Origin: Bradyrhizobium sp. Rc3b
Lineage (GTDB): Bacteria > Pseudomonadota > Alphaproteobacteria > Rhizobiales > Xanthobacteraceae
DNA: 64,000 nucleotides
Direction: 5' to 3'
Assembly (NCBI RefSeq): GCF_900114915.1
Contig: NZ_FOUS01000005.1
Location: 350,723 to 414,722, forward strand
The notes under the pieces are model-generated. The model had not been told where the DNA came from and made no database searches. It saw nothing but the letters and a program-made list of their open reading frames with translations. The position numbers were made by a program, and so were the translations under genes. Numbering within the stretch: the first letter of the stretch is position 1; the number at the start of each line of letters is the position of its first letter. Below, one piece after another: positions 12,756 through 21,586 of this stretch.

Positions 12756-13418
12756 CTACTTCCCGCCGCCGCGACTGAGCAAGAACACCGCCTGCTCGCC
12801 GAACATGTTCCACACCCACCAGGGCAGATTCAGCGGCACCGGGCGGCCGTAGAGATCGAGCGCGACCGAGCGCTCCATCTTGACGTTGATCTCGTCGCAG
12901 AGCTGCACGAAATCCTTGATGGTGCAGAAATGGATGTTGGCGGTGTCATACCATGTCGCCGGCAAATTCTCGGTGCGCGGCATGTGGCCGCCGACCAGGA
13001 GCTGCAGCCGCATCTTCCAGAAACCGAAATTCGGGAACGAGACGATGGCGCGGCGGCCGATGCGCAGCAGATTCTCCAGCACCACGCGCGGCTGCCGCGT
13101 CGCCTGCAGCGTCTGCGACAGGATCACATAGTCGAAGGCGTCATCCGGATAATTGACGAGATCGGTGTCGGCGTCGCCCTGCACCACCGCAAGGCCCTTG
13201 GCGACGCAGCGATTGACGCCCTCGCGCGACAGCTCGATGCCGCGGCCGTCGATGCCGCGGGTCTCCAGCAGCTGAAGCAGATCGCCCTCGCCGCAGCCGA
13301 CGTCGAGCACCTTCGAGCCGGGCTTCACCATCTCGGCGACCAGCAGATGATCGGCGCGAAACTGGCCGGACGATCCGGTCGCGACGCCGTTCAACGGCAA
13401 CACTTCCTGTACAGACAT
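12756..13418 (-). CDS. metW: Methionine biosynthesis protein MetW
   Basis: 220 residues, a SAM-dependent methyltransferase-like fold with motif I VLDVGCGEGDLL (near 40). It ends in the MetW-specific segment around LPWWVWNMFGEQAVFLLS. MetW partners MetX in homoserine acylation in many proteobacteria. The ATG lies 15 bp downstream of the metX stop, so the two form one left-facing operon behind the SAM-II riboswitch. Full length. Confidence 0.95.
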   Translation of the reverse strand: MSVQEVLPLNGVATGSSGQFRADHLLVAEMVKPGSKVLDVGCGEGDLLQLLETRGIDGRGIELSREGVNRCVAKGLAVVQGDADTDLVNYPDDAFDYVILSQTLQATRQPRVVLENLLRIGRRAIVSFPNFGFWKMRLQLLVGGHMPRTENLPATWYDTANIHFCTIKDFVQLCDEINVKMERSVALDLYGRPVPLNLPWWVWNMFGEQAVFLLSRGGGK

Positions 13419-13433
13419 CGCTAGCCGTCCTTG

Positions 13434-14636
13434 TCAGTCGTTCTTGCCAGTGAGCCCGCGCGCCTTGCCCGCCGATTGCAGGAAGGCGCGGGAGATGTCG
13501 AAGAATTCGGGAACGTCGAGCAGGAAGGCGTCATGGCCGCGATCGGTCTCGATCTCGGCGAACGACACCCGCGCGCTCGATGCATTCAGCGCGTGCACCA
13601 GCGCGCGCGATTCCGAGGTCGGAAACAGCCAGTCGCTGGTGAAGGAGACCACGCAGAAGCGGGTCTTGATGTCGACGAACGCCTTGGCGAGCACGCCGCC
13701 TTGGTCGGCGGCGATGTCGAAATAGTCCATCGCGCGCGTCAGATAGAGGTACGAGTTGGCATCGAAGCGCTCGACGAAGGACGAGCCCTGGTAGCGCAGA
13801 TAGCTCTCGACCTGGAAGTCGGCGTCGAACGAGAAGGTCGGCAGCTCGCGGTCCTGCATGCGCCGGCCGAATTTTCGATGCAGCGCCGCATCCGAGAGAT
13901 AGGTGATGTGCGCCGCCATCCGCGCCACCGCGAGCCCGCGATGCGGATGGATGCCGTGATCGGCATAGCCGCCGCCGTGCCAGTCGGGATCGGCCATCAC
14001 GGCCTGGCGGCCGAGCTCGTGGAAGGCGATGTTCTGCGCCGAGTGCCGCGTCGCGCAGGCAATCGCCAGCGCGGAGAACACGCGGCCCGGATAGGCGGCG
14101 GTCCATTGCAGCACCTGCATGCCGCCCATCGAGCCGCCGACTACCGCAAACAGCGTGTCGACGCCGAGCCGGTCGACCAGCATCGCCTGCGCGCGCACCA
14201 TGTCGGGAATGGTGATGACCGGGAAATCCAGGCCCCAGACCTTGCCGGTGGCAGGATTGATCGAGGCCGGCCCGGTCGAGCCCATGCAGCCGCCGATCAC
14301 GTTGGAGCAGATGATGAAGTAGTGCTTGGGATCGATGGGCCGGCCGGGGCCGACCAGCGTCTCCCACCAGCCGGGCTTACCGGTGACGGGATGCACATTG
14401 GCGACATGCTGATCGCCGGTCAGCGCATGGCAGATCAGCACCGCGTTGGAGCGATCGGCGTTGAGCTCGCCATAGGTCTGGTAGGCGATCTGGAACGGGG
14501 TGAGATCGACGCCGCAATCGAGCCGCAGCGGCTGCTCGGCGCCGAAATGCGCGATCTGCGAGCTTGGATGATCCACCTCGTGCGACCGCTCGTCGGCGCT
14601 GATCGCAGGACTCGGTATCGACTTGACGCCACCCAT
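13434..14636 (-). CDS. metX: Homoserine O-acyltransferase MetX
   Basis: 400 residues, alpha/beta-hydrolase fold. It transfers an acyl group to homoserine as the first committed step of methionine synthesis. The nucleophile motif is VGGSMGGMQ; Asp in FTSDWLFP and His in GHDAFLLD complete the triad; CHALTGDQH and the GGWW-like GKPGWWETL segments are family hallmarks. ATG at 14636 is chosen; an in-frame GTG at 14663 would add nine residues. Expression should be shut off by SAM through the riboswitch and terminator at 14692-14798. Confidence 0.96.
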   Translation of the reverse strand: MGGVKSIPSPAISADERSHEVDHPSSQIAHFGAEQPLRLDCGVDLTPFQIAYQTYGELNADRSNAVLICHALTGDQHVANVHPVTGKPGWWETLVGPGRPIDPKHYFIICSNVIGGCMGSTGPASINPATGKVWGLDFPVITIPDMVRAQAMLVDRLGVDTLFAVVGGSMGGMQVLQWTAAYPGRVFSALAIACATRHSAQNIAFHELGRQAVMADPDWHGGGYADHGIHPHRGLAVARMAAHITYLSDAALHRKFGRRMQDRELPTFSFDADFQVESYLRYQGSSFVERFDANSYLYLTRAMDYFDIAADQGGVLAKAFVDIKTRFCVVSFTSDWLFPTSESRALVHALNASSARVSFAEIETDRGHDAFLLDVPEFFDISRAFLQSAGKARGLTGKND

Positions 14637-14691
14637 CTGACCATCGACCTCGTTTGCGATCACGCGTGATCGCCACTTGCATCAGGCCATG

Positions 14692-14724
14692 AAAAACCCG
14701 GCCTGAACGATAGGTTCGGCCGGG
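14692..14724 (-). terminator. Riboswitch-controlled intrinsic terminator upstream of metX
   Basis: On the minus strand CCCGGCC (complement of 14718-14724) pairs with GGCCGGG (complement of 14697-14703), followed by TTTTT (14692-14696). The 5' arm can instead pair with GGCCGGG at 14737-14743 just after the aptamer, giving a mutually exclusive antiterminator. The structure is read from the sequence; the switching is inferred. Confidence 0.75.
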
Positions 14725-14743
14725 ATCGGAAGCGTCCCCGGCC

Positions 14744-14798
14744 TGTTTAGCGAGTTTTTTAACGTGGCTGCAAGCCGGCCGGCTCAAATGACCACGGA
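14744..14798 (-). promoter_or_regulatory. SAM-II riboswitch aptamer controlling metX-metW
   Basis: The minus strand carries the highly conserved SAM-II pieces in order: CGTGGTCATTTGAGCCGG, then CCGGCTTGCAGCCACGTTAA, then AACTCGCTAAA. The GGCTTGCAGCCAC core and terminal CGCTAAA pseudoknot strand are diagnostic of this class, known upstream of metA/metX in alphaproteobacteria. It lies about 110 nt upstream of metX and is followed by a terminator/antiterminator pair. Confidence 0.93.
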
Positions 14799-14961
14799 AC
14801 GGGCAAAAACTACCGTCTTGGGTGGTTTTCGTCAAGTCGCGGCCGGGATCGGCCCAATTCGTCTCTCTCGCGTCGTCCGAAAAGGACGTGATTTCTCTTT
14901 GCTTTCGCCGTCCCGACTGCCTAATCAGGACATCCCCCATCGAAACCATCGACAGCCAGAC

Positions 14962-15810
14962 ATGTCCCAACGTCCGCCCGCGCCACCATCGCTTCAGGAA
15001 CTGCGCAAGGAGATCGACGCGATCGACGAGGGCATGCATCGCCTGCTGATGCAACGCGGCGACATCATCGACCGCCTGATCCAGGTGAAGCAGACCCAGG
15101 AGGTCGGCTCGGCGTTCCGCCCAGCGCGCGAGGCCGCCATGATGCGTGACCTCGTGCAGCGCCATCGCGGCATCCTGCCGCTCGACACCGTCGAGAGCAT
15201 CTGGCGCGTCATCATCTCGACGTTCACTTACGTGCAGGCGCCGTTCTCGGTGCATGCCGACATCTCGGCGAGCGAGCCGGCGATGCGCGATTCCGCGCGC
15301 TTCCATTTCGGCTTCACGGTGCCTTACGTCGCGCATTTCAGCGCACAGGCCGCGGTCGAGGCGGTGGCGAAATCCAAGGGCGATCTGGCGCTGGTCTCGG
15401 CGACGTCGAGCCGCACGCCATGGTGGCTCTTGCTCGAAACGGAAGGCGCGCCGAAGATCATCGCGCGGATGCCCTTCGTCGAGCGCGCCGACCATCCGGC
15501 GGCGCTGCCGGTGTTCGCGATCTCGCGGGTCGCCGACAGCGCCCTGGTGACGGAGGTCGAGACCTTCAGCGTCCGCGTCTCCGGCTGGAACGCCGAGGTC
15601 GCGCGGGCCCTGTCGCCGCTCGCCGAGATCGTGGCGGTACCCGACACCGCCTTCGACGGCGCAGCGCTGCTGGTCTCGGTCACGACTGCGACCAGCATCG
15701 ACAAAATCAGGGCTGCCCTGATCGAGGCGGGGGCCTCGGTGCGCTCCACGGCCCTCGTCGGCAGCCACGCAACGCGCTATACGGTGCCCCCGACCGGGGC
15801 GAAATCGTAA
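14962..15810 (+). CDS. Chorismate mutase (AroQ type) with a C-terminal prephenate-dehydratase-like domain
   Basis: 282 residues. An AroQ helical domain (about 1-90; LQELRKEIDAIDEGMHRLL, then QTQEVGSAFRPAREAAM) is followed by a region resembling the periplasmic-binding-like fold of prephenate dehydratase. It lacks the usual threonine-phenylalanine dehydratase motif, so only mutase activity is supported. It converts chorismate to prephenate for Phe/Tyr synthesis. It is first of a rightward operon with hisC and tyrC and is divergent from metX. ATG at 14962. Confidence 0.88.
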   Translation: MSQRPPAPPSLQELRKEIDAIDEGMHRLLMQRGDIIDRLIQVKQTQEVGSAFRPAREAAMMRDLVQRHRGILPLDTVESIWRVIISTFTYVQAPFSVHADISASEPAMRDSARFHFGFTVPYVAHFSAQAAVEAVAKSKGDLALVSATSSRTPWWLLLETEGAPKIIARMPFVERADHPAALPVFAISRVADSALVTEVETFSVRVSGWNAEVARALSPLAEIVAVPDTAFDGAALLVSVTTATSIDKIRAALIEAGASVRSTALVGSHATRYTVPPTGAKS

Positions 15811-15846
15811 ACCACGCGCCGCGCCCCGCCATTTTCGGAGTTCAAG

Positions 15847-16944
15847 ATGTCCCGCCCAGTGCCGAATCCCGGCATTCTCGATATTGCGCCCTACACGCCC
15901 GGCAAGAGCCCGGTCGCGGAGCCGGGCCGCAAGGTGTTCAAGCTGTCGGCCAACGAGACGCCGTTCGGGCCCTCGCCCAAGGCAATCGAAGCCTTCAAGC
16001 ACGTGGCGGACCACCTGGAAGACTATCCGGAAGGAACCTCGCGCGTGTTGCGCGAGGCGATCGGCCGCTCCTTCGGGCTCGCCCCCAACCGCATCATCTG
16101 CGGCGCCGGCTCGGACGAGATCCTCAATCTGCTGGCGCACACCTATCTCAGCCACGGCGACGAGGCGATCTCCACCACGCACGGCTTTCTGGTCTATCCG
16201 ATCGCGACCATGGCGGTCGGTGCCAAGAATGTCGTCGCGCAGGAGACCAACCTGACCTGCGACGTCGACGCCATCCTCAAGGCAGTGACGCCGAAGACAA
16301 AGCTGGTTTGGCTCGCCAATCCCAACAATCCGACCGGCACCTATGTGCCGTTCGACGAGGTCAAGCGCCTGCGCGCCGGCCTGCCGTCGCACGTGCTGCT
16401 GGTGCTCGATGCCGCTTATTGCGACTACGTCTCGCGCAACGATTACGAGATGGGGATCGAGCTGGTCGCCACCACCGAGAATACGGTGGTGACGCACACC
16501 TTCTCCAAGATCCACGGCCTCGCCGCACTGCGCATCGGCTGGATGTTCGGCCCCGAGCACATCATCGACGCGGTCAACCGCATCCGCGGCCCGTTCAACG
16601 TGTCGACGCCGGCAATGTATGCCGCGGTCGCCGCGATCGAGGACACCGCGCACCAGGCGATGTCGAAGCAGTTCACCGAGACCTGGCGCAACTGGCTGAC
16701 CGAGGAGATCGGCAAGCTCGGACTGAAGGTGACGCCGAGCGTCGCCAATTTCGTGCTGATCCACTTCCCGACCGACAAGGGCAGGACCGCTGACGATGCC
16801 GACGCCTTCCTGACCAAGCGCGGCCTAGTGCTGCGCGCACTGAAGAATTACGGCCTGCCGCATTCGCTGCGCATGACCATCGGCACCGAGGAGGCCAACC
16901 GCCTCGTCGTCGACGGCCTGCGCGACTTCATGGCCGGCAAATGA
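15847..16944 (+). CDS. hisC: Histidinol-phosphate / aromatic aminotransferase HisC
   Basis: 365 residues, class I/II PLP aminotransferase. NPNNPTGTY and the PLP-lysine motif [17 protein letters not shown] are present, with full family length. HisC enzymes transaminate imidazole-acetol phosphate, and those placed beside chorismate mutase and tyrC often also act on prephenate or phenylpyruvate. The second role is inferred from context. It starts 36 nt after the chorismate mutase gene and overlaps tyrC by 4 nt. Confidence 0.92.
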   Translation: MSRPVPNPGILDIAPYTPGKSPVAEPGRKVFKLSANETPFGPSPKAIEAFKHVADHLEDYPEGTSRVLREAIGRSFGLAPNRIICGAGSDEILNLLAHTYLSHGDEAISTTHGFLVYPIATMAVGAKNVVAQETNLTCDVDAILKAVTPKTKLVWLANPNNPTGTYVPFDEVKRLRAGLPSHVLLVLDAAYCDYVSRNDYEMGIELVATTENTVVTHTFSKIHGLAALRIGWMFGPEHIIDAVNRIRGPFNVSTPAMYAAVAAIEDTAHQAMSKQFTETWRNWLTEEIGKLGLKVTPSVANFVLIHFPTDKGRTADDADAFLTKRGLVLRALKNYGLPHSLRMTIGTEEANRLVVDGLRDFMAGK

Positions 16945-17876
16945 GCGAGCAAGCGCACTTCCAGCGCGTCGCGCTGATCGGCTTCGGCCTGATCGGCGGC
17001 TCGATCGCGCGTGCTGCGAAGCTCCAGGGTCTGGCGGACGAGATCGTCACCACCGCGCGCTCGGAGAAGACCCGCGCGCGGGTGCTCGAACTCGGTATCG
17101 TCGACCAGGTCGTGGCGACCAATGCGGACGCGGTGAAGGATGCCGATCTCGTCATCCTCTGCATTCCCGTCGGCGCCTGCGGCGAAGTCGCGCGGGAGAT
17201 CGCCGCGCATCTGAAGCCCGGCGCAATCATCTCTGACGTCGGCTCGGTCAAGGGCGCCATCGTCAGGGACATGGCGCCGCATCTGCCGAAGACCGTTCAT
17301 TTCGTGCCGGCGCATCCCGTCGCGGGCACCGAGCATTCGGGGCCGGATTCGGGTTTCGCCGAGCTCTTCATCAATCGCTGGTGCATCCTCACCCCGCCGG
17401 AAGGCGTCGATGCGGCCGCGACCGATCGCCTGCGCGCTTTCTGGGCGGCGATGGGCGCCAAGGTCGAGGTCATGACGCCGGATCATCACGATCTCGTGCT
17501 CGCGATCACCAGCCATCTGCCGCATCTGATCGCCTACACCATCGTCGGCACCGCCGACGAGCTGGCGCAGGTGACGGAGTCCGAGGTGATCAAGTTCTCC
17601 GCCGGCGGTTTCCGCGATTTCACCCGCATCGCGGCGTCCGATCCGACGATGTGGCGCGACGTCTTCCTCGCCAACAAGGAGGCGGTGCTGGAAATGCTCG
17701 GCACCTTCACCGAGGATCTCGCAAAACTCACCCGCGCGATCCGGCGCGGCGACGGCGAGGCGCTGTTCGACCATTTCACCCGCACCCGCGCCATCCGCCG
17801 CGGCATCGTCGAGATCGGCCAGGATTCGGCCGCCGCGGATTTCGGCCGCCAGCACGGGGCGCTGAAGAAGCCGTGA
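16941..17876 (+). CDS. tyrC: Prephenate/arogenate dehydrogenase
   Basis: 311 residues with an N-terminal NAD(P) Rossmann motif [17 protein letters not shown] and the prephenate dehydrogenase pattern DVGSVKG...[15 protein letters not shown]. The His of [10 protein letters not shown] is the expected catalytic residue. It makes 4-hydroxyphenylpyruvate or tyrosine. The ATGA overlap with hisC indicates translational coupling. A palindromic repeat begins 4 nt after the stop. Confidence 0.92.
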   Translation: MSEQAHFQRVALIGFGLIGGSIARAAKLQGLADEIVTTARSEKTRARVLELGIVDQVVATNADAVKDADLVILCIPVGACGEVAREIAAHLKPGAIISDVGSVKGAIVRDMAPHLPKTVHFVPAHPVAGTEHSGPDSGFAELFINRWCILTPPEGVDAAATDRLRAFWAAMGAKVEVMTPDHHDLVLAITSHLPHLIAYTIVGTADELAQVTESEVIKFSAGGFRDFTRIAASDPTMWRDVFLANKEAVLEMLGTFTEDLAKLTRAIRRGDGEALFDHFTRTRAIRRGIVEIGQDSAAADFGRQHGALKKP

Positions 17877-17879
17877 GTT

Positions 17880-17968
17880 CGTAGCCCGGATGGAGCGCAA
17901 GCGTAATCCGGGATTCTTGATCGCGGCTGGCACCGTCCCGGATTGCGCTTCGCTCCATCCGGGCTACG
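17880..17968. repeat. Palindromic intergenic repeat, CGTAGCCCGGATGGAGCG family, copy 2
   Basis: Same inverted ends as the elements at 12438 and 29620 (CGTAGCCCGGATGGAGCG ... CGCTCCATCCGGGCTACG). It lies between the convergent tyrC and the DUF2125 gene. Confidence 0.9.
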
Positions 17969-17981
17969 GCAGCTACGCCAC

Positions 17982-19166
17982 CTAATACAGCGGCGGGATC
18001 TGGCCGACCTTGACCGGCCCGAGCAGCACGGCGCCGTCGACGAATTTCAGCGGGAAGCTTCTCGCCTTCTTGCCTTCCAGCATGCTCTCGGTGCCGATCG
18101 AGTTGATGCCGGCGGCAACGCCGGCATTGGCGTTCTGCTTGATCACCTTGCCGAGGCCGGGAACGGCGCGATCGAGCGCGCCGAACAGATTGTTGAGGTC
18201 CTGCGACTTCACCCCGGGCGCAACGCGGTCGAGCGTGGCCTGCGGCACACCCTCCTCCAGCATCTTCTCGATGCCCAGCGCCGGGATCACGCGCTCGAGC
18301 CCCGTCACCGTCATCTGCAATTCGCCGTCGAGCCGGCCATTGGCCGAGAGGGCGAGCGTGCCGGCCGCAACCGCGATCATCTCGCCCTGCTGAATCCGCG
18401 ACAGCACGATCTCGATGTGGCCGCCGGCGGCCTGGATCTCGCGGAAGCGCTGCGGCCAGGGCTTTGGCGTCAGGTCGGACAGGCCCGTGATCTTGGCGCG
18501 CGTGTCCGCCTCGAACGGCTCGGCAAGCAGGGGATGAACGCCCTGGATGCTGCCCTGCGCGACTTGGAGCACGGTCTCGATCACAGGATGATCGGCCGGC
18601 GAGCCATCCGCGAGGCGTCCGTGCAGCTCGACCTGCTTGGCGCGCGCGAGCGGCACCTGCATGCTGCCGTCGAGACGATTGATGTTGGGATCGTCGAACA
18701 CGATGGAGGCGCGGTCCGGCACGGCCGGCAGGCCGACCACGCTGCTGCGGCCCTTGCTCCAGTTCACCACGAAGGTGTTTTGCGTGACGCCGTCGGTCAG
18801 CGTCGCGGGCGCTGAGAATTCGGCGATGACGAGCTTGGGATCGTACACCTGGGCAACGACCAGGATGTTGTCGAGCTTGGCCGTGAACGGCGTCTTGCTG
18901 GCATTCTGCGAGACCAGGGCGACGCTGGCGCCGGAGCACTGGACCTCGAAGCGGAACGGGAAGCCGGCGATCGAGCGCTTGGCGCAATCATAGATGCGGC
19001 CGGACTTGGCCTCCTGCGCCCGCCACGCGTCGGCGACCACTTCGGCCTGCGAGGCCGCGTAGAACCAGAAGCAGCTCCAGGCGACGGCGAGGATCAGGAC
19101 GAGGACGGGGGCAATGAAAAGGCCCCAACGGGAACGGCGGCCTGCGGCAACGGTCATATTGGACAT
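17982..19166 (-). CDS. DUF2125 domain-containing membrane-anchored protein
   Basis: 394 residues with one N-terminal membrane segment (about 15-35) and a long extracytoplasmic domain of the DUF2125 type. Conserved early features are the Asp-Cys pair in IYDCAKRSIAGFPFRFEVQC, whose two Cys could form a disulfide in the periplasm. Function is unknown across the family. It is divergent from the cyclotransferase gene with about 110 bp between them, so their promoters probably overlap. Confidence 0.85.
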   Translation of the reverse strand: MSNMTVAAGRRSRWGLFIAPVLVLILAVAWSCFWFYAASQAEVVADAWRAQEAKSGRIYDCAKRSIAGFPFRFEVQCSGASVALVSQNASKTPFTAKLDNILVVAQVYDPKLVIAEFSAPATLTDGVTQNTFVVNWSKGRSSVVGLPAVPDRASIVFDDPNINRLDGSMQVPLARAKQVELHGRLADGSPADHPVIETVLQVAQGSIQGVHPLLAEPFEADTRAKITGLSDLTPKPWPQRFREIQAAGGHIEIVLSRIQQGEMIAVAAGTLALSANGRLDGELQMTVTGLERVIPALGIEKMLEEGVPQATLDRVAPGVKSQDLNNLFGALDRAVPGLGKVIKQNANAGVAAGINSIGTESMLEGKKARSFPLKFVDGAVLLGPVKVGQIPPLY

Positions 19167-19276
19167 GCGGCGACCCTTTGGCCCCAGATTTTGGCAAATG
19201 TAAGCGAGGCCCGCCCCCGACGAAAGGCGGAGAATTCGCTTCGCTTGAGGGCGCGGTTCTGGTAGCCGTGCCCGAA

Positions 19277-19885
19277 ATGTCCGAAATCACCCTCCCCTCC
19301 GTCACCACAGCCACGGGCGACCTCTGGGTGTTCGGCTACGGCTCGCTGATGTGGCGGCCGGGCTTCGACTTCGAGGAGCGCGTCCCGGCACGGCTGGTCG
19401 GCGAGCACCGGGCGCTCTGCGTCTATTCCTTCGTCCATCGCGGCACACCGGAGAAGCCGGGCCTGGTGCTCGGGCTCGACCGCGGCGGCGCCTGCCGCGG
19501 CATCGCCTTTCGCGTCGCTGAAAAGAACCGCACCGACGTGGTCGCGTATTTGCGGGCGCGCGAGCAGGTCACCTCGGTCTATCGCGAGGTGATGCGCTCG
19601 GTGTGGCTGGAGAACGATGCGCGCCAGCGCGTCTCCGCGCTCGCCTATGTCGTCGACCGCGGCCATGTGCAATATGCCGGCCGCCTCTCGCTCGCCGAGC
19701 AGCACCGCCATGTCGTCCAGGGCCACGGCCAGTCCGGCGCCAATCGCGACTATGTCACCGCGACGGTGAAGGCGATCGAGGCCGAAGGTTTTCGCGATAC
19801 GCAATTGCATCAGCTCGCAACCATGCTGCATGGGGAGGCGCATTCCCTGCACCCGCCGGCTCGCGACGATCGAGAGAGCCGCTAG
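19277..19885 (+). CDS. ChaC-like gamma-glutamylcyclotransferase
   Basis: 202 residues. FGYGSLMWRPGFDFEER is the nucleotide-like binding signature of ChaC/GGCT enzymes, which split glutathione or gamma-glutamyl dipeptides to 5-oxoproline. YVVDRGHVQYAG and NRDYV motifs follow, with full length. ATG at 19277 is chosen; GTG at 19268 is also possible. Cytosolic. Its stop codon overlaps the first bases of a palindromic repeat. Confidence 0.9.
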   Translation: MSEITLPSVTTATGDLWVFGYGSLMWRPGFDFEERVPARLVGEHRALCVYSFVHRGTPEKPGLVLGLDRGGACRGIAFRVAEKNRTDVVAYLRAREQVTSVYREVMRSVWLENDARQRVSALAYVVDRGHVQYAGRLSLAEQHRHVVQGHGQSGANRDYVTATVKAIEAEGFRDTQLHQLATMLHGEAHSLHPPARDDRESR

Positions 19886-19985
19886 AGCATGATCCGGAAA
19901 AGTGCGCAGCGGTTTTCCGGAAAGATAATGCTCAAACAATAAACTAAAGCGCGATGACGATTCATCCTAATCTCATCGCGCTTTA
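19885..19985. repeat. Composite palindromic repeat (GCATGATCCGGAAAA unit plus 13-bp inverted repeat)
   Basis: The left part (19885-19933) pairs GAGCATGATCCGGAAAA with TTTTCCGGAAAGATAATGCTC. The right part has perfect 13-bp arms, taaagcgcgatga (19945-19957) and tcatcgcgcttta (19973-19985). The plsC stop codon (19983-19985) lies in the last arm. It could also act as a terminator between the converging genes. Relatives of the left unit are at 37441 and 41772. Confidence 0.85.
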
Positions 19986-20756
19986 GCTCTCCGACGGGGC
20001 GTAACTCGGCGAGGCGCCAATCAGTTGCTCCTGCTCCTTGCGGCCGGCCTCGACGAGGCGGCCGGTTGCCTCTTCGATCGCCGTCTGCACACGGGAGAGA
20101 AACTCATCCTTCGGCAGGCCCGATGGCAACGGATCGAGGAATTCCACCACGAGCGTGCCGGGATAGCGCATGAAGGTGCGGCGGGGCCAGAACAGGCCGG
20201 AGTTGAGCGCGATCGGCAGACACGGCACGCCGCAGGACGAATAGATCTGCGCGAAGCCGGTCTTGTAGTCGGGCGGCGCGCCCGGCGCGCGGCGCGTGCC
20301 TTCCGGAAAGATGACGAGCTGCCGGCCCGAGCGCACCGCCTCGCGCGCCCGCCGCGTCATGTCCAAGAGCGCCTTCACGCCGGCCTTGCGGTCGATCGCG
20401 ATCATCCCGGTCTTGACCAGGAACTGGCCGAACACCGGGATCTGCATGAGCTGACGCTTGAGGATGAAGATCGGACGATTGAAGAAGCCGGGCAGCACGA
20501 AGGTCTCCCAGAACGACTGGTGCTTTGCCACGATCACAAGCGGCCCCTGCGGGATGTTCTCGACACCGCGGAATTCGACCTTGATGTTGCAGACCACGCG
20601 CATCAGGACCAGCGTCGCCTTGGCCCACCATTGCGCGACCGTCAGCATGGCGCGCGGCGGCAATGCGAAGGTCGGCAGCGCCACGATCGCGAGGCAGACC
20701 AGCACGGCGTAGAACAGCACGTTGAACACGAGCGAGCGCAGGAAAATAAGGAACAT
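19983..20756 (-). CDS. plsC: 1-acyl-sn-glycerol-3-phosphate acyltransferase (PlsC family)
   Basis: 257 residues. An N-terminal membrane segment precedes the acyltransferase domain, with motif I read as HQSFWE (HX4E, not the usual HX4D), motif III FPEGTRRAPG, and motif IV LPIALNSG. It adds the second acyl chain to form phosphatidic acid at the inner membrane. ATG at 20756 is preferred; an in-frame TTG at 20783 would overlap the ydcF stop. It is last of the ftsE-ftsX-ydcF-plsC operon. Confidence 0.88.
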   Translation of the reverse strand: MFLIFLRSLVFNVLFYAVLVCLAIVALPTFALPPRAMLTVAQWWAKATLVLMRVVCNIKVEFRGVENIPQGPLVIVAKHQSFWETFVLPGFFNRPIFILKRQLMQIPVFGQFLVKTGMIAIDRKAGVKALLDMTRRAREAVRSGRQLVIFPEGTRRAPGAPPDYKTGFAQIYSSCGVPCLPIALNSGLFWPRRTFMRYPGTLVVEFLDPLPSGLPKDEFLSRVQTAIEEATGRLVEAGRKEQEQLIGASPSYAPSES

Positions 20757-20779
20757 CGACGATCCGATTATTTTGCCGA

Positions 20780-21484
20780 TCAATTGGCCTGTGCGGTGGC
20801 GGGCCGCTTTGGCTGCTGACCTGCAGGCTGCTCCGACATCTCGGGCGAAAGGTCAATCCCGAAATCCTCCAGCCGCACCCTGAGCTCGGCCGCGACGTAC
20901 TTGACATATTCCGACAGCAGCAGCCGCAAGGTGGACGCCGATGTCCACCACGGTTCCTCGCGCCATTTGTCGCCGACCACCGCGAACGGGATCAGCGTCG
21001 TCTGCGGCATCGCATGCGAGAATTCCACCAGCGCGCGCGGCATGTGATAGTTCGAGGTGACCACGATCAGCGACTTGAATCGGCGGCCGTCGGCCCAGCG
21101 CCGCGCCTCCGCCGCATTGCCGCGGGTCGAGAGCGCGGTGCGGTCGAGATCGACACAACAGGTCATGAAGGACTGGTTCTCCGGCAAGGTCCGGGAGATG
21201 TCACTCGCCGTCGACGTCGGGTGCACGCCGGAGATCAGGAGCCGCCTGCCGTAGCCGGCAGCGAGCAGCTCCATCGCGTCCGACACCCGCGAGGAGCCGC
21301 CGGTCAGGACCACGATGCCGTCTGCCCTGCGGCTTGGGGCGATCTCGGCGCCGCGCAATTGCGACAGGAACGCGATGAAGCCCGCCGCCGCGCCGACGAA
21401 GGCGAGCGCAATCGTCGACACCACGGCCGCGCGCAGCCAGCCGCGCGGCAGGTTCGGCGATCGATCGTCGGTCGGCGAGGTCAT
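20780..21484 (-). CDS. YdcF family (DUF218) membrane protein
   Basis: 234 residues. One N-terminal membrane segment (about 18-42) precedes a DUF218 domain containing IVVLTGGSSRVSDAMELL, STRGNAAEA and VTSNYHMPRA. These match the ElyC/SanA/YdcF family, linked to envelope integrity and vancomycin barrier functions. Biochemistry is unknown. It lies between ftsX and plsC in one operon, which supports an envelope role. Confidence 0.85.
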   Translation of the reverse strand: MTSPTDDRSPNLPRGWLRAAVVSTIALAFVGAAAGFIAFLSQLRGAEIAPSRRADGIVVLTGGSSRVSDAMELLAAGYGRRLLISGVHPTSTASDISRTLPENQSFMTCCVDLDRTALSTRGNAAEARRWADGRRFKSLIVVTSNYHMPRALVEFSHAMPQTTLIPFAVVGDKWREEPWWTSASTLRLLLSEYVKYVAAELRVRLEDFGIDLSPEMSEQPAGQQPKRPATAQAN

Positions 21485-21586
21485 ATGATGTCGATGATCC
21501 CTTCCCTGAGGTGATTTTAAAAGGTTTTGAGGCGAAGTGGAGTCCGGTTTCTTCGCCCTCTCCTGCCGGAGAACGGAAGAAAGAAC

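Noticed and set aside
14377..16764. 795-codon minus-strand open frame across metX, chorismate mutase and hisC
   Set aside because: It runs through three well-supported genes and the riboswitch; its composition is that of antisense GC-rich DNA.
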